Below are positions 29,753 through 39,175 of a stretch of DNA of 64,000 nucleotides, one piece after another. The position numbers and the translations under genes are program-made. The DNA lies in assembly GCF_000184745.1 (NCBI RefSeq), contig NC_014931.1, positions 3,162,001-3,226,000 of the forward strand. The letters are read 5' to 3'. The notes under the pieces are model-generated. The model made no database searches and was not told the origin of the DNA. It worked only from the letters and a program-made list of their open reading frames with translations. This DNA is from Variovorax paradoxus EPS (GTDB taxonomy: Bacteria; Pseudomonadota; Gammaproteobacteria; Burkholderiales; Burkholderiaceae_C). Each line of letters begins with the position of its first letter. Position 1 is the stretch's first letter.

Positions 29753-30064
29753 GGCACCTCCTGCCCGACATCGGGAAGCATGGCCGGGAGTGGCTTGCTT
29801 CCACGTGATTCGTAATACTTACGTTTCCATGGCATACAGGTGAGCGGGTTTTCCATGTCTTCCAAACCGATCGTCGAGCCTTGCGGGCTTCACTTCAGGC
29901 CCGGGGGTGGTGCGCGGGTTCGAATGGCGTACAGATCCCTTCGATGAGCCGGCGAGACGACAGACAACGCTGACGCGCATCGCGCCCGTCTTCTTACCCA
30001 CGCCGCGATTCGCACGCCCAGCATGGGAAGCTTCTCACTCAACCTACCTGAAGGAGCGATGACC
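29753..30064. other. Intergenic region without a supported gene
   Basis: About 310 bp between two divergent small genes. It is less GC-rich near 29810-29850, which could hold the minus-strand promoter, and ends in AAGGAG for the downstream gene. Short open stretches here lack ribosome sites and coding character. A GGTTCGAAT near 29919 resembles a tRNA T-loop but has no stem. Confidence 0.6.
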
Positions 30065-30376
30065 ATGCCAAGAGGCGACAAGTCGTCCTACACGGACAAG
30101 CAGAAACGCAAGGCCGAGCACATCGAGGAAGGCTACGAGCACCGCGGTGTCGGCAAGGGCGAGGCCGAGCGCCGCGCGTGGGCCACGGTGAATGCCGAGA
30201 CCGGCGGCGGCAAGAAGAGCGGATCGGGCCGCGGCAAGTCCGAAAACCACGCGCCTTCCCGCAAGGGCGGCCACAAGGGCGGGGCGGCGGCGGCATCCCG
30301 CACCGCGGAGGAACGCTCCGCATCGGCGAAGAAGGCAGCCGCCACGCGCAAGCGCAACGCCGAGAAGCGGTCGTAG
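30065..30376 (+). CDS. Small basic histone-H1-like protein
   Basis: A 103-residue protein. It opens MPRGDKSSYTDKQKRKAEH, has a helical middle (HRGVGKGEAERRAWATVN), then a Gly/Ser/Lys/Arg/Ala-rich tail with KKAAATRKR resembling H1-type DNA-binding tails. Similar proteins are often annotated as plasmid stabilisation or stress-related without proof. AAGGAG at 30051-30056 gives 8-nt spacing to the ATG at 30065, better than the ATG at 30059. Confidence 0.78.
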   Translation: MPRGDKSSYTDKQKRKAEHIEEGYEHRGVGKGEAERRAWATVNAETGGGKKSGSGRGKSENHAPSRKGGHKGGAAAASRTAEERSASAKKAAATRKRNAEKRS

Positions 30377-30386
30377 GCAAATCGCG

Positions 30387-31256
30387 ATGCACATCATCCT
30401 CGGCGCAACGGGCCACGTCGGCTCTGCATTGGCGCAGGCGCTGCTCGCGCGCAATGAGCCGGTCACCGTGGTCACGCGCAAGGCAAGCAAGGCGGAATCG
30501 ATGAAGACCAAGGGGGCCCATGTGGTCGAGGTCGACGTATTCGACACGGCCGCGCTGCACCGCGTGATCGAGGGCGGGCATCGGCTCTTCGCGCTCAACC
30601 CGCCGGCGCCGCCTTCGACCGACACAGTCGCCGAAGAGCGAAAGAGCCAGAACGCCATCGTCGCCGCGCTCGAAGGCTGCAAGCTCGAGAAGATCGTCTG
30701 CGAATCGACCTACGGCGCGCAGCCCGGCGACGGCATCGGCGACCTCGGCGTGCTGTACGACATGGAGCAGGCGTTGCGACAAACCGGCGCGGCGCCGGTC
30801 AGTGCCATCCGCGCGGCCTATTACATGAGCAACTGGGACGCCTCGCTGGAAACCGCGCAGAAGGAAGGCAAGGTCCACAGCATGTACCCGCCCGATTTCA
30901 AGCTGCCAATGGTGGCGCCGCGCGACCTCGGCGAGTTGGCCGCGCGGCTGATGCTGGGTGCGGCCGAGGCATCGGGGCCGTACTATGTCGAAGGGCCGGA
31001 ACGCTATTCACCCGGCGAAGTGGCGCGGGCTTTTGCCCAGGCGCTGGGGCGGCCCGTGGAGGTGGCGGTGACGCCGCCTGACCAGTGGGAGCAGGCGTTC
31101 CGGTCGCTGGGGTTCTCGGAGGCTGCCGCGAAGTCGTATGTGGCGATGACGCGGCTCACGCTGGAGAGCAAGGAGGAGCCCGCAAAGCCCGAGCGCGGGG
31201 CGACAACGCTGGGCGACTACATCACGGCGCTGGTCAGAAAGAGCAGCGGCGCCTAG
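30387..31256 (+). CDS. NmrA-like NAD(P)-binding oxidoreductase or sensor
   Basis: A 289-residue atypical short-chain dehydrogenase of the NmrA/HSCARG group. The nucleotide-binding GATGHVGSALAQAL is at 6-19. The catalytic Tyr-x-x-x-Lys is not evident in its usual position, so it may be a redox sensor or quinone-reductase-like enzyme. It follows the small basic protein by 10 bp and may share its transcript. Confidence 0.82.
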   Translation: MHIILGATGHVGSALAQALLARNEPVTVVTRKASKAESMKTKGAHVVEVDVFDTAALHRVIEGGHRLFALNPPAPPSTDTVAEERKSQNAIVAALEGCKLEKIVCESTYGAQPGDGIGDLGVLYDMEQALRQTGAAPVSAIRAAYYMSNWDASLETAQKEGKVHSMYPPDFKLPMVAPRDLGELAARLMLGAAEASGPYYVEGPERYSPGEVARAFAQALGRPVEVAVTPPDQWEQAFRSLGFSEAAAKSYVAMTRLTLESKEEPAKPERGATTLGDYITALVRKSSGA

Positions 31257-31306
31257 CGCGAACGCAAAAGGCCTCGCGCATCAACCAGCGCTCCCGCCGG
31301 CCAGGG

Positions 31307-32584
31307 CTATTGCATCGCCCTGGTCACGGCGGTGAAGAACGCGGCCTCGTTGACCGGGGCCGGCGCGCTGGGCTGGGTGCGGGCGCTCCACACCACGACG
31401 ACGAGCCTCTCCTTGGGATTGATGTGGATGGTCTGGCCGAAGATGCCAAACGCATTGAAGGCGCCTTCGTCGAGAGCCCCCGCGGGCGCCCCATCGAGCC
31501 ACCACATGTACCCATAGTCGACGGTGCCGCCGCCTTTCAAGGCCGTCGGTTTCGTCGCGTCGGCGAGCCAGTTGTCCGGAAGAATCTTCTCGCCGCCCGC
31601 GATTCCCCCGTCCATGAAGAACTGGGCAAAGCGCCCGTAGTCGCGCAGGGTCGCGCTCAGTCCGCTGCCCGCCACTTCCAGGCCATCGGGCGATTCGACC
31701 CACCAGTTCGCATCGGCCTGCATGCCGTACTTCTTCCAGACCTTCTCGGACAGGTAGTCGGCCAGCGGCCGCTGGATGGCGCCGCGCAGGATCTCGCCCA
31801 GGATGTGCGTCTCGCCGGTGCTGTAGTTGAACCGCGCGCCGGGTTCGGCGGCCCTCGGCAGCTTGGCCATGAGGTCGAGAATCGCGCCGGGCTTTTGCGA
31901 GATCTGCGCCTCCAGCATGGCCCGTCGGTCGGAGGTCGGGTCGGTATAGGTTTCGTTCCACCTGACGCCCGAAGTCATCGTCAACACCTGCCTGACCGTC
32001 ACGCCGTCGTACGCGCTGCCCGTGAGCCTGGGGACATAGCGGACCACCTGGTCATCCAGGCTGGCGATGAGGCCGTCCCGAAGTGCGGCGCCGACCAGCG
32101 TCGAGCTCATCGACTTGGCGATGGACATCGACATCCACCGGGTCTGCTCGGTGTTGCCGAGTTCGTAGCGCTCCAGCGCAACCTTGCCGTCCTTGAGAAC
32201 CAGGAGACCGCTCACCCGGTTCTGGCCAATGAAATCGGCGAGGCTGTAGGTGGTTCCGTTCGATGTGAACGTCAGCGCGGTGATCTGTCTGTCGTGCTTG
32301 GCGAGTGTCGAGGCGACGTTTCCTTTCGCAATGGTGCGGGTCGGGAAGAGACGATCGATGTTGCGGAAGGTGCTGACGGCCAAGCCTGGCGTGAGTGCGC
32401 CGTCGTACATCTGGCGAACGGTTCCGATGGGCTCCTGCGCGGGCGGCGGCGTGGGGGCCGACGGCACGGGGATGAGGGGGACGCCGCCGCCACCAGTTGC
32501 ACCACCTCCACCGCCGCCGCATGCCGCGAGGAAGACCAGGGACAAGGTGCAAAGGACGGACAGCGTGCTTCTTCTCAGGCGCAT
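31307..32584 (-). CDS. Serine hydrolase, class C beta-lactamase-like lipoprotein
   Basis: A 425-residue exported protein. The signal ends in lipobox LAAC (18-21) followed by poly-Gly and a Pro-rich linker, so it is likely lipid-anchored. The penicillin-binding/esterase fold has SxxK as S-I-A-K in MSMSIAKSMSS and a Tyr motif YST in place of YxN; a distal TIHIN segment replaces the HxG region. Family members are esterases, D-aminopeptidases or beta-lactamases. The divergent neighbour is bioA. Confidence 0.85.
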   Translation of the reverse strand: MRLRRSTLSVLCTLSLVFLAACGGGGGGATGGGGVPLIPVPSAPTPPPAQEPIGTVRQMYDGALTPGLAVSTFRNIDRLFPTRTIAKGNVASTLAKHDRQITALTFTSNGTTYSLADFIGQNRVSGLLVLKDGKVALERYELGNTEQTRWMSMSIAKSMSSTLVGAALRDGLIASLDDQVVRYVPRLTGSAYDGVTVRQVLTMTSGVRWNETYTDPTSDRRAMLEAQISQKPGAILDLMAKLPRAAEPGARFNYSTGETHILGEILRGAIQRPLADYLSEKVWKKYGMQADANWWVESPDGLEVAGSGLSATLRDYGRFAQFFMDGGIAGGEKILPDNWLADATKPTALKGGGTVDYGYMWWLDGAPAGALDEGAFNAFGIFGQTIHINPKERLVVVVWSARTQPSAPAPVNEAAFFTAVTRAMQ

Positions 32585-32966
32585 GGAGTTCTCCGTGAAG
32601 GTCTTCTCGTGAGGGCAGCCGAGGCGCCCGGCGTGCGATCCGCACGGCAGCGAGCGAGTTTAGGACGGCCGAGATATCGCGTGCGGAAATCAGCCATCGG
32701 GTTGTCCGGAAACCACAAATCGAGCACTCCTGCGGCGTGCATTCGACATTTGCCAGTTGTCTTTGCTGGCAGCAAGACAATTTGCGTTTCGTGCGCGCGC
32801 CGCCTGTTCGCACGAAGCCGTGGCGTTGCAGGCGCTTGGGCCGAACGTGCGATCTATGCCGCCCAACATCGCTCAATTGCCGCCCATCTCTCCAGCGCAG
32901 AGGCGGTTTGCCGTGCCTGTTTCGCGTCGATAGGATTCCGCGCCTTGCCCTCCACAGGAACCGCGG
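32585..32966. other. Divergent intergenic region before the biotin operon
   Basis: About 380 bp holding promoters for the serine hydrolase (minus) and bioA (plus). No gene is supported. It contains the interleaved inverted repeats at 32751-32780. I find no TTATMKATAA-type BioR box and no clear BirA-type operator. Confidence 0.55.
32751..32780. promoter_or_regulatory. Interleaved inverted repeats upstream of bioA
   Basis: TGCCAG (32751-32756) matches CTGGCA (32766-32771), while TTGTCTT (32757-32763) matches AAGACAA (32774-32780). The two pairs interlock, so they could form alternative hairpins in RNA or overlapping protein sites in DNA. It lies 187-216 bp before bioA. Confidence 0.35.
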
Positions 32967-34361
32967 ATGCCGCCAACGATTGCTTCTCTCTCGACGCTCG
33001 CACCGTCGAAAAACGCCGCCTGGCAACAGCGCAGCCGGCGCCACGTCTGGCATCCGTGCACGCAGAGCATCCGCCTCGAAGCGGTGCCGCCGTTGCCGAT
33101 CGCGCGGGGCGAGGGCGTGTGGCTCCTCGACCATGACGGCCGCCGTTATCTCGACGCGACGAGCTCGTGGTGGGTCAATCTCTTCGGCCATGCGCACCCG
33201 GCCATCAACGCCGCGCTGAAGGATCAGCTCGACGCGTTCTCGCACGTGATGCTCGCCGGCTGCACGCACGCGCCGGCCGTGGAACTGGCCGAGCGCCTGT
33301 CGGCATTGACCGGCCATGCGCTCGGCCATTGCTTCTATGCCTCGGATGGCGCCTCGGCCGTGGAGATCGCGTTGAAGATGAGCTTCCACGCATGGCGCAA
33401 TGCGGGCCGCGGCGGCAAGCAGAATTTCGTCGCTCTGCGGCACGGCTACCACGGCGAGACGCTGGGTGCGCTGCATGTGACCGACGTGCCGGTGTTCCGC
33501 GACGCCTATGCGCCGCTGCTGGCGAACGCGCACCTCGTTGCATCGCCCGATGCGCGGACCGCACGGCAGGGCGAGGACGCGGTTGACGTCGCGCGGCGTG
33601 CCGCCGCCGAACTCAAAGCGCTTCTGGCCGAACGGCACGCATCCATCGCCGCCGTGATCGTCGAGCCGCTCGTGCAGTGCGCCACCGGCATGGCGATGCA
33701 CGACCCCGAATACCTGCGCCTCGTGCGCGCGCTGTGCGACCGTTACGAGGTACACCTCATCGCCGACGAGATTGCGGTGGGCTGCGGGCGCACCGGCACT
33801 TTCTTCGCGTGCGAGCAGGCCGGCATCTGGCCCGACTTCCTGTGCCTCTCGAAAGGCATCAGCGGCGGCTACCTGCCGCTTGCGTTGGTGATGACGCGCG
33901 ATGCGATCTACGAAGGCTTCGTGGACGACGACGTGGCGCGCAGCTTCCTGCATTCGCATTCCTACACCGGCAACGCGCTGGCCTGTCGCGCGGCGCTTGC
34001 GGCGCTCGATCTGTTCGAGCGTGAGGACGCATTGCGGCGCAACCGTGGCCGCGCCGAACGATTGATCGGCCGGTTGCGCGAAGGCCTGCGCGGCATGCCC
34101 GTCGACCATCTGCGCCAGTGCGGAATGATCACGGCCTTCGACGTGCGCGAGCCCAGCGCCCGTTTCGCGGAACGCTTTCACCTTGCAGCGCGAGCGAACG
34201 GATTGCTGATGCGGCCCATCGGCTCGACCGTCTACCTGATGCCGCCCTACGTGATCGGCGACGACGAGATCGACCGGCTGGTCGACGGCACGCTGGCCAC
34301 GCTGCAAGCCGTGGCCGAGCCGACTCACGCAGAAGGAGTTCGCGATGCTGCGCTTGCTTGA
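32967..34361 (+). CDS. bioA: Adenosylmethionine-8-amino-7-oxononanoate aminotransferase
   Basis: A 464-residue PLP aminotransferase that makes 7,8-diaminopelargonate in biotin synthesis with SAM as amino donor. BioA marks are HPCTQ near 29, [22 protein letters not shown], the [11 protein letters not shown] cofactor Asp, and the PLP Lys in [21 protein letters not shown] precedes the ATG. First gene of bioA-bioF-bioD; it overlaps bioF by 17 bases. Confidence 0.95.
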   Translation: MPPTIASLSTLAPSKNAAWQQRSRRHVWHPCTQSIRLEAVPPLPIARGEGVWLLDHDGRRYLDATSSWWVNLFGHAHPAINAALKDQLDAFSHVMLAGCTHAPAVELAERLSALTGHALGHCFYASDGASAVEIALKMSFHAWRNAGRGGKQNFVALRHGYHGETLGALHVTDVPVFRDAYAPLLANAHLVASPDARTARQGEDAVDVARRAAAELKALLAERHASIAAVIVEPLVQCATGMAMHDPEYLRLVRALCDRYEVHLIADEIAVGCGRTGTFFACEQAGIWPDFLCLSKGISGGYLPLALVMTRDAIYEGFVDDDVARSFLHSHSYTGNALACRAALAALDLFEREDALRRNRGRAERLIGRLREGLRGMPVDHLRQCGMITAFDVREPSARFAERFHLAARANGLLMRPIGSTVYLMPPYVIGDDEIDRLVDGTLATLQAVAEPTHAEGVRDAALA

Positions 34362-35577
34362 ACGCCTGCAGGACGAGATCACCGCGCTCGATGCGCAATC
34401 GCTGCGCCGCCGCCGGCAGATCGCCGAAACGGCCTGCGCGCCCGAGCAGCGTTTGACACTGGCTGACGCGACCGCACCGCGCACCATGCTCGGCTTCAGC
34501 AGCAACGACTACCTCGGCCTCGCTGCGCATCCGGCGCTGGCCGCTGCGCTGGCTGAAGGCGCGGCGCGCTACGGCACGGGCAGCGGCGGGTCGCACCTGA
34601 TCCTGGGCCACTCGCGCGCGCATGCCGAACTCGAGGAGCGCCTGGCCGACTGGATGGCGCCGTACATCCCCGAGGCGCGAAGCCTCTTCTTCTGCACCGG
34701 CTACATGGCCAACCTCGCGGTGCTGTCGGCGCTGGGCGGCGCGGAGGCGGTGATCTTTTCGGAGTCGCTCAACCATGCGTCGCTGATCGACGGCGCGCGG
34801 CTGGCGAAGGCGCGCGTCGAGCGTTATCCGCATTGCGACGTGGCGGCGCTCGATGCGCAGCTCGCGGCCTGCGACGCGCCGGTCAAGCTCATCGTGAGCG
34901 ATGCGGTTTTCAGCATGGACGGCAACATCGCGCCCGTGGCCGAACTGCTCGCGTTCGCGGAACGCCACGACGCGTGGCTGGTGCTCGACGATGCCCATGG
35001 CTTCGGCGTGCTGGGCGCTACCGGCCGCGGCGTGCTGCAGGCGATGGCGCTGCGCTCGGAGCGGCTGGTGCTCATCGGTACGCTCGGCAAGGCGGCGGGT
35101 GTCGCGGGCGCGTTCGTGGCGGCGCACCGCACCGTGGTCGATTACCTCGTGCAGCGCGCGCGCCCGTACATCTTCACCACGGCCGCGCCACCGGCCATTG
35201 CGCATGCGCTGCTCGCAAGCCTCGCGCTGATCGAAGGCGAGGAGGGCGACACGCGCCGTGCGCAGTTGAAGGCGCGCATCGCGCAACTGCGACGGGGCGT
35301 GAAAGCGATCCTCCCGCCCGATGGCAGCGCGTGGCTGCCCGATTCGCCCACCGCGATCCAGCCGCTGATCCTCGGCGACAACGCGCGTGCGATGCGGACG
35401 ATGGCGCAGCTCGATGCACGCGGCCTTCGCGTCGGGGCCATTCGCCCGCCGACCGTGCCGGCCGGCACCGCGCGCCTTCGGATCGCGCTGTCGGCCAGCC
35501 ACGGCGAGGCCGACGTGGCGCGTCTGGTCAGTGCGCTCGGCGAAGCATTGGCGCAACCGTGGAAGGAGGCCGCATGA
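34345..35577 (+). CDS. bioF: 8-amino-7-oxononanoate synthase
   Basis: A 410-residue PLP enzyme condensing pimeloyl-ACP/CoA with L-alanine. Family marks are [44 protein letters not shown], and the PLP Lys in [19 protein letters not shown] lies 9 bp upstream of the ATG inside the bioA end. The stop overlaps bioD by ATGA. It is slightly longer than E. coli BioF at the N-terminus. Confidence 0.95.
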   Translation: MLRLLERLQDEITALDAQSLRRRRQIAETACAPEQRLTLADATAPRTMLGFSSNDYLGLAAHPALAAALAEGAARYGTGSGGSHLILGHSRAHAELEERLADWMAPYIPEARSLFFCTGYMANLAVLSALGGAEAVIFSESLNHASLIDGARLAKARVERYPHCDVAALDAQLAACDAPVKLIVSDAVFSMDGNIAPVAELLAFAERHDAWLVLDDAHGFGVLGATGRGVLQAMALRSERLVLIGTLGKAAGVAGAFVAAHRTVVDYLVQRARPYIFTTAAPPAIAHALLASLALIEGEEGDTRRAQLKARIAQLRRGVKAILPPDGSAWLPDSPTAIQPLILGDNARAMRTMAQLDARGLRVGAIRPPTVPAGTARLRIALSASHGEADVARLVSALGEALAQPWKEAA

Positions 35578-36302
35578 CGCAGCGCCGCTGGTTCGTCACG
35601 GGCACCGACACGGGGGTGGGCAAGACGCTGGTCAGCAGCGCGATGCTGAGCCTGCTGGCCGCCTCGGGCCTGCGCGCGGTCGGCATGAAGCCGGTGGCTG
35701 CGGGTCTGGAACGGGTCGATGGCGCGTGGCAGAACGAAGACGTCGAGCAGCTGCACGCTGCCGGCAATGTCGATGCGCCGGTGGCCTTGCGCTGCCCGTA
35801 CCTGCTGCGCGCGCCGATGTCGCCGCACCTCGCTGCCAGGGAGGAGGGCGTGCGCATCGAATTGCCGCTGCTGCTGTCGGCCTTCACTGCCCTGTCGCAG
35901 CGCGCGGATGCGGTGGTCGTCGAAGGCGTGGGCGGGTTCTGCGTGCCCTTCGGCGACGACCTCGACAGCGCCGACCTCGCGGTGGCGCTCGATCTGCCGG
36001 TGATCCTCGTGGTCGGGCTCCGGCTCGGCTGCCTGAGCCACGCGCTGCTGACCGCCGAGGCCGTTCGCGCGCGTGGCCTTGTGCTCGCGGGATGGGTCGC
36101 GAGCGTCATCGAGCCGCGGATGCTGTCGCCGGAGGCCAATCTGCAGACCCTCCGCGACAGGCTGGGCGCGCCCTTGCTCGGCGTGGTGCCGCACCTGCCT
36201 GCGCCCGATGCAGCCGGCGCCGCGCGGCATCTCGATCTGCGCGCGCTTCGCGCAACCGCGGGCCACGCGGCGCGGCGCTCGGCCGCGCTGGCCTTGGCCT
36301 GA
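35574..36302 (+). CDS. bioD: Dethiobiotin synthetase
   Basis: A 242-residue ATP-dependent enzyme that closes the ureido ring of dethiobiotin. It has the P-loop GTDTGVGKT at 9-17, MKPVAAG and VEGVGGF. AAGGAGG precedes the start. The last codons (ALALA stop) sit at the left border of the triplicated 228-bp unit, so the real 3' end served as one breakpoint. bioB is not adjacent in the window. Confidence 0.94.
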   Translation: MTQRRWFVTGTDTGVGKTLVSSAMLSLLAASGLRAVGMKPVAAGLERVDGAWQNEDVEQLHAAGNVDAPVALRCPYLLRAPMSPHLAAREEGVRIELPLLLSAFTALSQRADAVVVEGVGGFCVPFGDDLDSADLAVALDLPVILVVGLRLGCLSHALLTAEAVRARGLVLAGWVASVIEPRMLSPEANLQTLRDRLGAPLLGVVPHLPAPDAAGAARHLDLRALRATAGHAARRSAALALA

Positions 36303-36528
36303 TACGAATTGCTTTCGCTTTGCCACAACCGTTCGGGCTGAGCCTGTCGAAGCCTTGCGCGACGCTTCGACAAGCTCAGCGTGAACGGGTTTATGTTTTC
36401 GAATGCATCCCGGTATGAGCCACTCAGGCCAGGTGCTTGTCGCGGTTCACGCGCTGGCGCTCCAGCATCCAGCCCGGGTACTCGGCCGGCAGCGCGCTCG
36501 CCTTGTCGAGCGTGGCCAGCCTTGGCCT
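36301..36528. repeat. 228-bp tandem unit, copy 1
   Basis: Begins at the bioD stop (GATACGAATT) and contains a REP-like hairpin (36329-36388), then a copy of the last 32 codons of the convergent aldo/keto reductase with its stop (minus strand, 36424-36521). It ends where AKR-derived sequence joins bioD-end sequence (GTGGCCAG-CCTTGGCCTGA). It differs from the other copies at several bases, for example GCTTTCGCTTTGCC. Confidence 0.9.
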
Positions 36529-36756
36529 GATACGAATTGCCCTCGCTTTGTCACAACCGTTCGGGCTGAGCCTGTCGAAGCCTCGCGCGGCGCTTCGACA
36601 AGCTCAGCGTGAACGGGTTTATGTTTTCGAATGCATCCCGGTATGAGCCAATCAGGCCAGGTGCTTGTCGCGGTTCACGCGTTGACGCTCCAGCATCCAG
36701 CCCGGGTACTCGGCCGGCAACGCGCTCGCCTTGTCGAGCGTGGCCAGCCTTGGCCT
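36529..36756. repeat. 228-bp tandem unit, copy 2
   Basis: A second unit, same order: REP-like hairpin (36557-36616) and a reductase 3'-end copy whose stop is at 36652-36654. It is nearly identical to copy 3 in its first half and to copy 1 in the segment GGGTTTATGTTTTCGAATGC, a mosaic consistent with unequal exchange between copies. Confidence 0.9.
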
Positions 36757-36984
36757 GATACGAATTGCCCTCGCTTTGTCACAACCGTTCGGGCTGAGCC
36801 TGTCGAAGCCTCGCGCGGCGCTTCGACAAGCTCAGCGTGAACGGATTTATCTTTTCGAATGGATCCCGGTATGAGCCAATCAGGCCAGGTGCTTGTCGCG
36901 GTTCACGCGCTGGCGCTCCAGCATCCACCCCGGGTACTCGGCCGGCAGCGCACTCGCCTTGTCGAGCGTGGCCAGCTCATCGGC
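36757..36984. repeat. 228-bp tandem unit, copy 3 (contains the real reductase end)
   Basis: The third unit includes the hairpin (36785-36844) and the authentic 3' end of the aldo/keto reductase gene (from 36880). Identity with the other copies stops near 36977, where the reductase reading continues. This copy has GGATTTATCTTTTCGAATGG where copies 1 and 2 share another version. Confidence 0.88.
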
Positions 36985-37914
36985 TGAGAGCTTGATGGCA
37001 GTCGCCGCGATGTTGTCGTCCAGCTGATCGACGCGCTTGGCGCCGACGATCACGCTGGTGACGACCGGCTGGTGCAGCAGCCACGCCAGCGCGATCTGCG
37101 CGACCGACACCTTGCGGGCTTCGGCCAGCACACGCATCGCGTCGATGCAGTCGTAGGCGCGTTCGCGGTTCACCGGCGGGAAGTCGAAGGTGGCGCGGCG
37201 GGTGCCCTTTTCGGTTTCGGTGTGGCGGTCGACCTTGCCGCTCAGAAGGCCGCCGGCCAGTGGGCTCCAGACCATGAGGCCGACGTTTTCGCTGCGCAGC
37301 ATCGGCACCAGCTCGCGCTCCAGGTCGCGCCCGGCGATGGTGTAGTAGGCCTGCAGCGATTCGAAGCGCGCGAGCCGGTCGCGCTCGGCGATGCCCAGCG
37401 CCTTGGCGATCTGCCAGGCCGCCCAGTTCGACACGCCCACATAGCGCACATGGCCCTGCTGCACGAGGTTGTCGAGCGCATGCACGGTTTCCTCGATGGG
37501 CGTGAGCGGGTCGAAACCGTGGATCTGGTACAGGTCGATGTGGTCGAGCTGCAGGCGCTTGAGGCTTGCCTTCACGCCGTCCATGATGTGATAACGCGAG
37601 GCGCCGCTCGCGTTCGGGCCCTTGCTGCCGGTTTCGCCGAGCACCTTGGTGGCGACCACCACGCCGTCGCGCGGGATCTTGAGGTTCTTGAGAGCTTGGC
37701 CGGTGATGACTTCCGACTGACCTTCGGAGTACACGTCGGCGGTGTCGATGAAGTTGATGCCGGCGTCGATGGCGCGGCCGACAAGCCCTTCGGCCTCGCT
37801 CTGCTGCAGGTCGCCGATATGGGTCCAGATGCCCGAGCCGCCACCGAAGGTCATCGTGCCGAGGCAGAGTTCGGAAACCAGGAGGCCGGTGCGGCCGAAT
37901 TTGCGGTACTGCAT
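36880..37914 (-). CDS. Aldo/keto reductase
   Basis: A 344-residue NADPH-dependent aldo/keto reductase of the YajO/Tas-like group: FGRTGLLVSELCLGTMTFGG at the N-terminus, D57 and Y62 in FIDTADVYSEG, the Lys in VVATKV, and LYQIHGFD with the catalytic His. AKR phosphate contacts are in VTSVIVGAKR. Its final 32 codons are copied twice downstream within the tandem units. It is divergent from an AraC-family gene that probably regulates it. Confidence 0.92.
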   Translation of the reverse strand: MQYRKFGRTGLLVSELCLGTMTFGGGSGIWTHIGDLQQSEAEGLVGRAIDAGINFIDTADVYSEGQSEVITGQALKNLKIPRDGVVVATKVLGETGSKGPNASGASRYHIMDGVKASLKRLQLDHIDLYQIHGFDPLTPIEETVHALDNLVQQGHVRYVGVSNWAAWQIAKALGIAERDRLARFESLQAYYTIAGRDLERELVPMLRSENVGLMVWSPLAGGLLSGKVDRHTETEKGTRRATFDFPPVNRERAYDCIDAMRVLAEARKVSVAQIALAWLLHQPVVTSVIVGAKRVDQLDDNIAATAIKLSADELATLDKASALPAEYPGWMLERQRVNRDKHLA

Positions 37915-38014
37915 GGAATAGGTCCTTTGCGTTGAGAGAGGTGTCGGGGGATGCCGGGAGGCGCGTCGGTAAAAAGTATCCGCCCGCGGGCCCCGGCGCG
38001 GCGAGCGCGTTCCT

Positions 38015-38027
38015 GCAAAGTCTTTGC
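38015..38027. promoter_or_regulatory. GCAAAG-T-CTTTGC palindrome in the AKR/araC divergent region
   Basis: Perfect 6-bp arms around one base, followed by TATTTCTCC. It lies about midway between the reductase start (37914) and the regulator start (38158), so it is a candidate AraC-family or promoter element. Confidence 0.4.
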
Positions 38028-38157
38028 CTATTTCTCCAGACCTCGTTCCAGACCCGTGCAGATTCGTGGGAGCGGCGCTAAGCTGCAAACCACCCGATCC
38101 TCCACGGTGCGCGCCGCCGTGATTCCCACCGCCATCCCCCCGCGAGAGGCCCCCTAC

Positions 38158-39150
38158 ATGTCCGACGAAACACCCGAAATCGCTGCAGCCCTTGCCCAGC
38201 CGATGCCGCTGGAGCCCGAACTCGACGAAGCCAGGAAGGAACTGGTGGCGCTCATCAACCGCATCACCGGCGGGCGCGACGGCACGGTGGAAACGCCGGT
38301 GGCCGGCCTGCAGGTGTACTGCATCAGCAAGCCCGACCGCCCCAAGCACGCCTTCGCCACCCCGGCGCTTGGGCTGATCGCGCAGGGTTCCAAGCGGATC
38401 ATCATGGGCGACGACATCTATGTGTACGACCCGATGCACTACCTCGTGACCTCGGTCGACCTGCCGGTGTGCGGCCAGGTGCGCCTGACGAGCGACAACG
38501 AGCCGTACCTTGGCCTTCGGCTGGAGCTGGCGCTCGACGAAATCGGCGAGCTCATCGGCGACGAGAAGCTGCCCGCCAAGGCGAACGCGCCGGCTTCCCG
38601 CGGCATGTACGTGAACCGCATCGCGATGCCCGTGCTGGAGCCGGTGCTGCGGCTGCTGCGGCTGGTCGAGAACCCGGAAGACGTGCCGATCATGGCGCCG
38701 CTCATCAAGCGCGAGATCATGTATCGGCTGCTGGTGAACGGCGAGGGCGCGCGCCTCCGCCAGATCGCGCTCCAGGACAGCCACACCCAGCGCATCGCCA
38801 AGGCCATCAGCGCATTGCGCATCAACTATGCGCAGTCGCTGCGGGTGGAGGACATGGCGCGCGCGGTGCACATGAGCGTGTCGTCGTTCCACCACCACTT
38901 CAAGGCGGTGACCGCGATGAGCCCGCTGCAGTACCAGAAGCAGCTTCGCCTGCAGGAGGCGCGCCGCCAGATGCTGGTGACCGGCATCGACGTGGCGAGC
39001 GCGGCGCACAGCGTGGGCTACGAAAGCCCCTCGCAGTTCGCACGCGAGTACGGCCGCATGTTCGGTGCGCCGCCGCTGCGCGACAAGCAGCGCTGGCTCT
39101 CGGAGGCGGGCAACGATGCGATGGGGGCGGCTTCGATGGAAGCGGCCTGA
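38158..39150 (+). CDS. AraC-family transcriptional regulator (AraC_N type)
   Basis: A 330-residue regulator. Residues about 40-190 are the AraC_N cupin-like sensor (PALGLIAQGSKRIIMGDDIYVYDP), and 225-320 hold two helix-turn-helix motifs (VEDMARAVHMSVSSFHHHFKAVT; ASAAHSVGYESPSQFAREYGRMFG). Members of this group often control adjacent oxidoreductases, as YqhC does for YqhD; the divergent aldo/keto reductase is the likely target. Confidence 0.9.
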   Translation: MSDETPEIAAALAQPMPLEPELDEARKELVALINRITGGRDGTVETPVAGLQVYCISKPDRPKHAFATPALGLIAQGSKRIIMGDDIYVYDPMHYLVTSVDLPVCGQVRLTSDNEPYLGLRLELALDEIGELIGDEKLPAKANAPASRGMYVNRIAMPVLEPVLRLLRLVENPEDVPIMAPLIKREIMYRLLVNGEGARLRQIALQDSHTQRIAKAISALRINYAQSLRVEDMARAVHMSVSSFHHHFKAVTAMSPLQYQKQLRLQEARRQMLVTGIDVASAAHSVGYESPSQFAREYGRMFGAPPLRDKQRWLSEAGNDAMGAASMEAA

Positions 39151-39175
39151 ACGGCAGCCCGGACAAACAAGCCGC

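Noticed and set aside
29900..29940. GGTTCGAAT motif resembling a tRNA T-loop
   Set aside because: The flanking bases cannot form the 5-bp T-stem and no acceptor or anticodon stem is present; not a tRNA.
36403..36840. Short plus-strand open frames inside the tandem units
   Set aside because: They are antisense to copied reductase 3' ends and recur only because the DNA unit is repeated.
36301..36984. Regularly spaced repeats as a CRISPR array
   Set aside because: There are only three units of 228 bp in direct tandem with no unique spacers, and they contain copies of a gene end.
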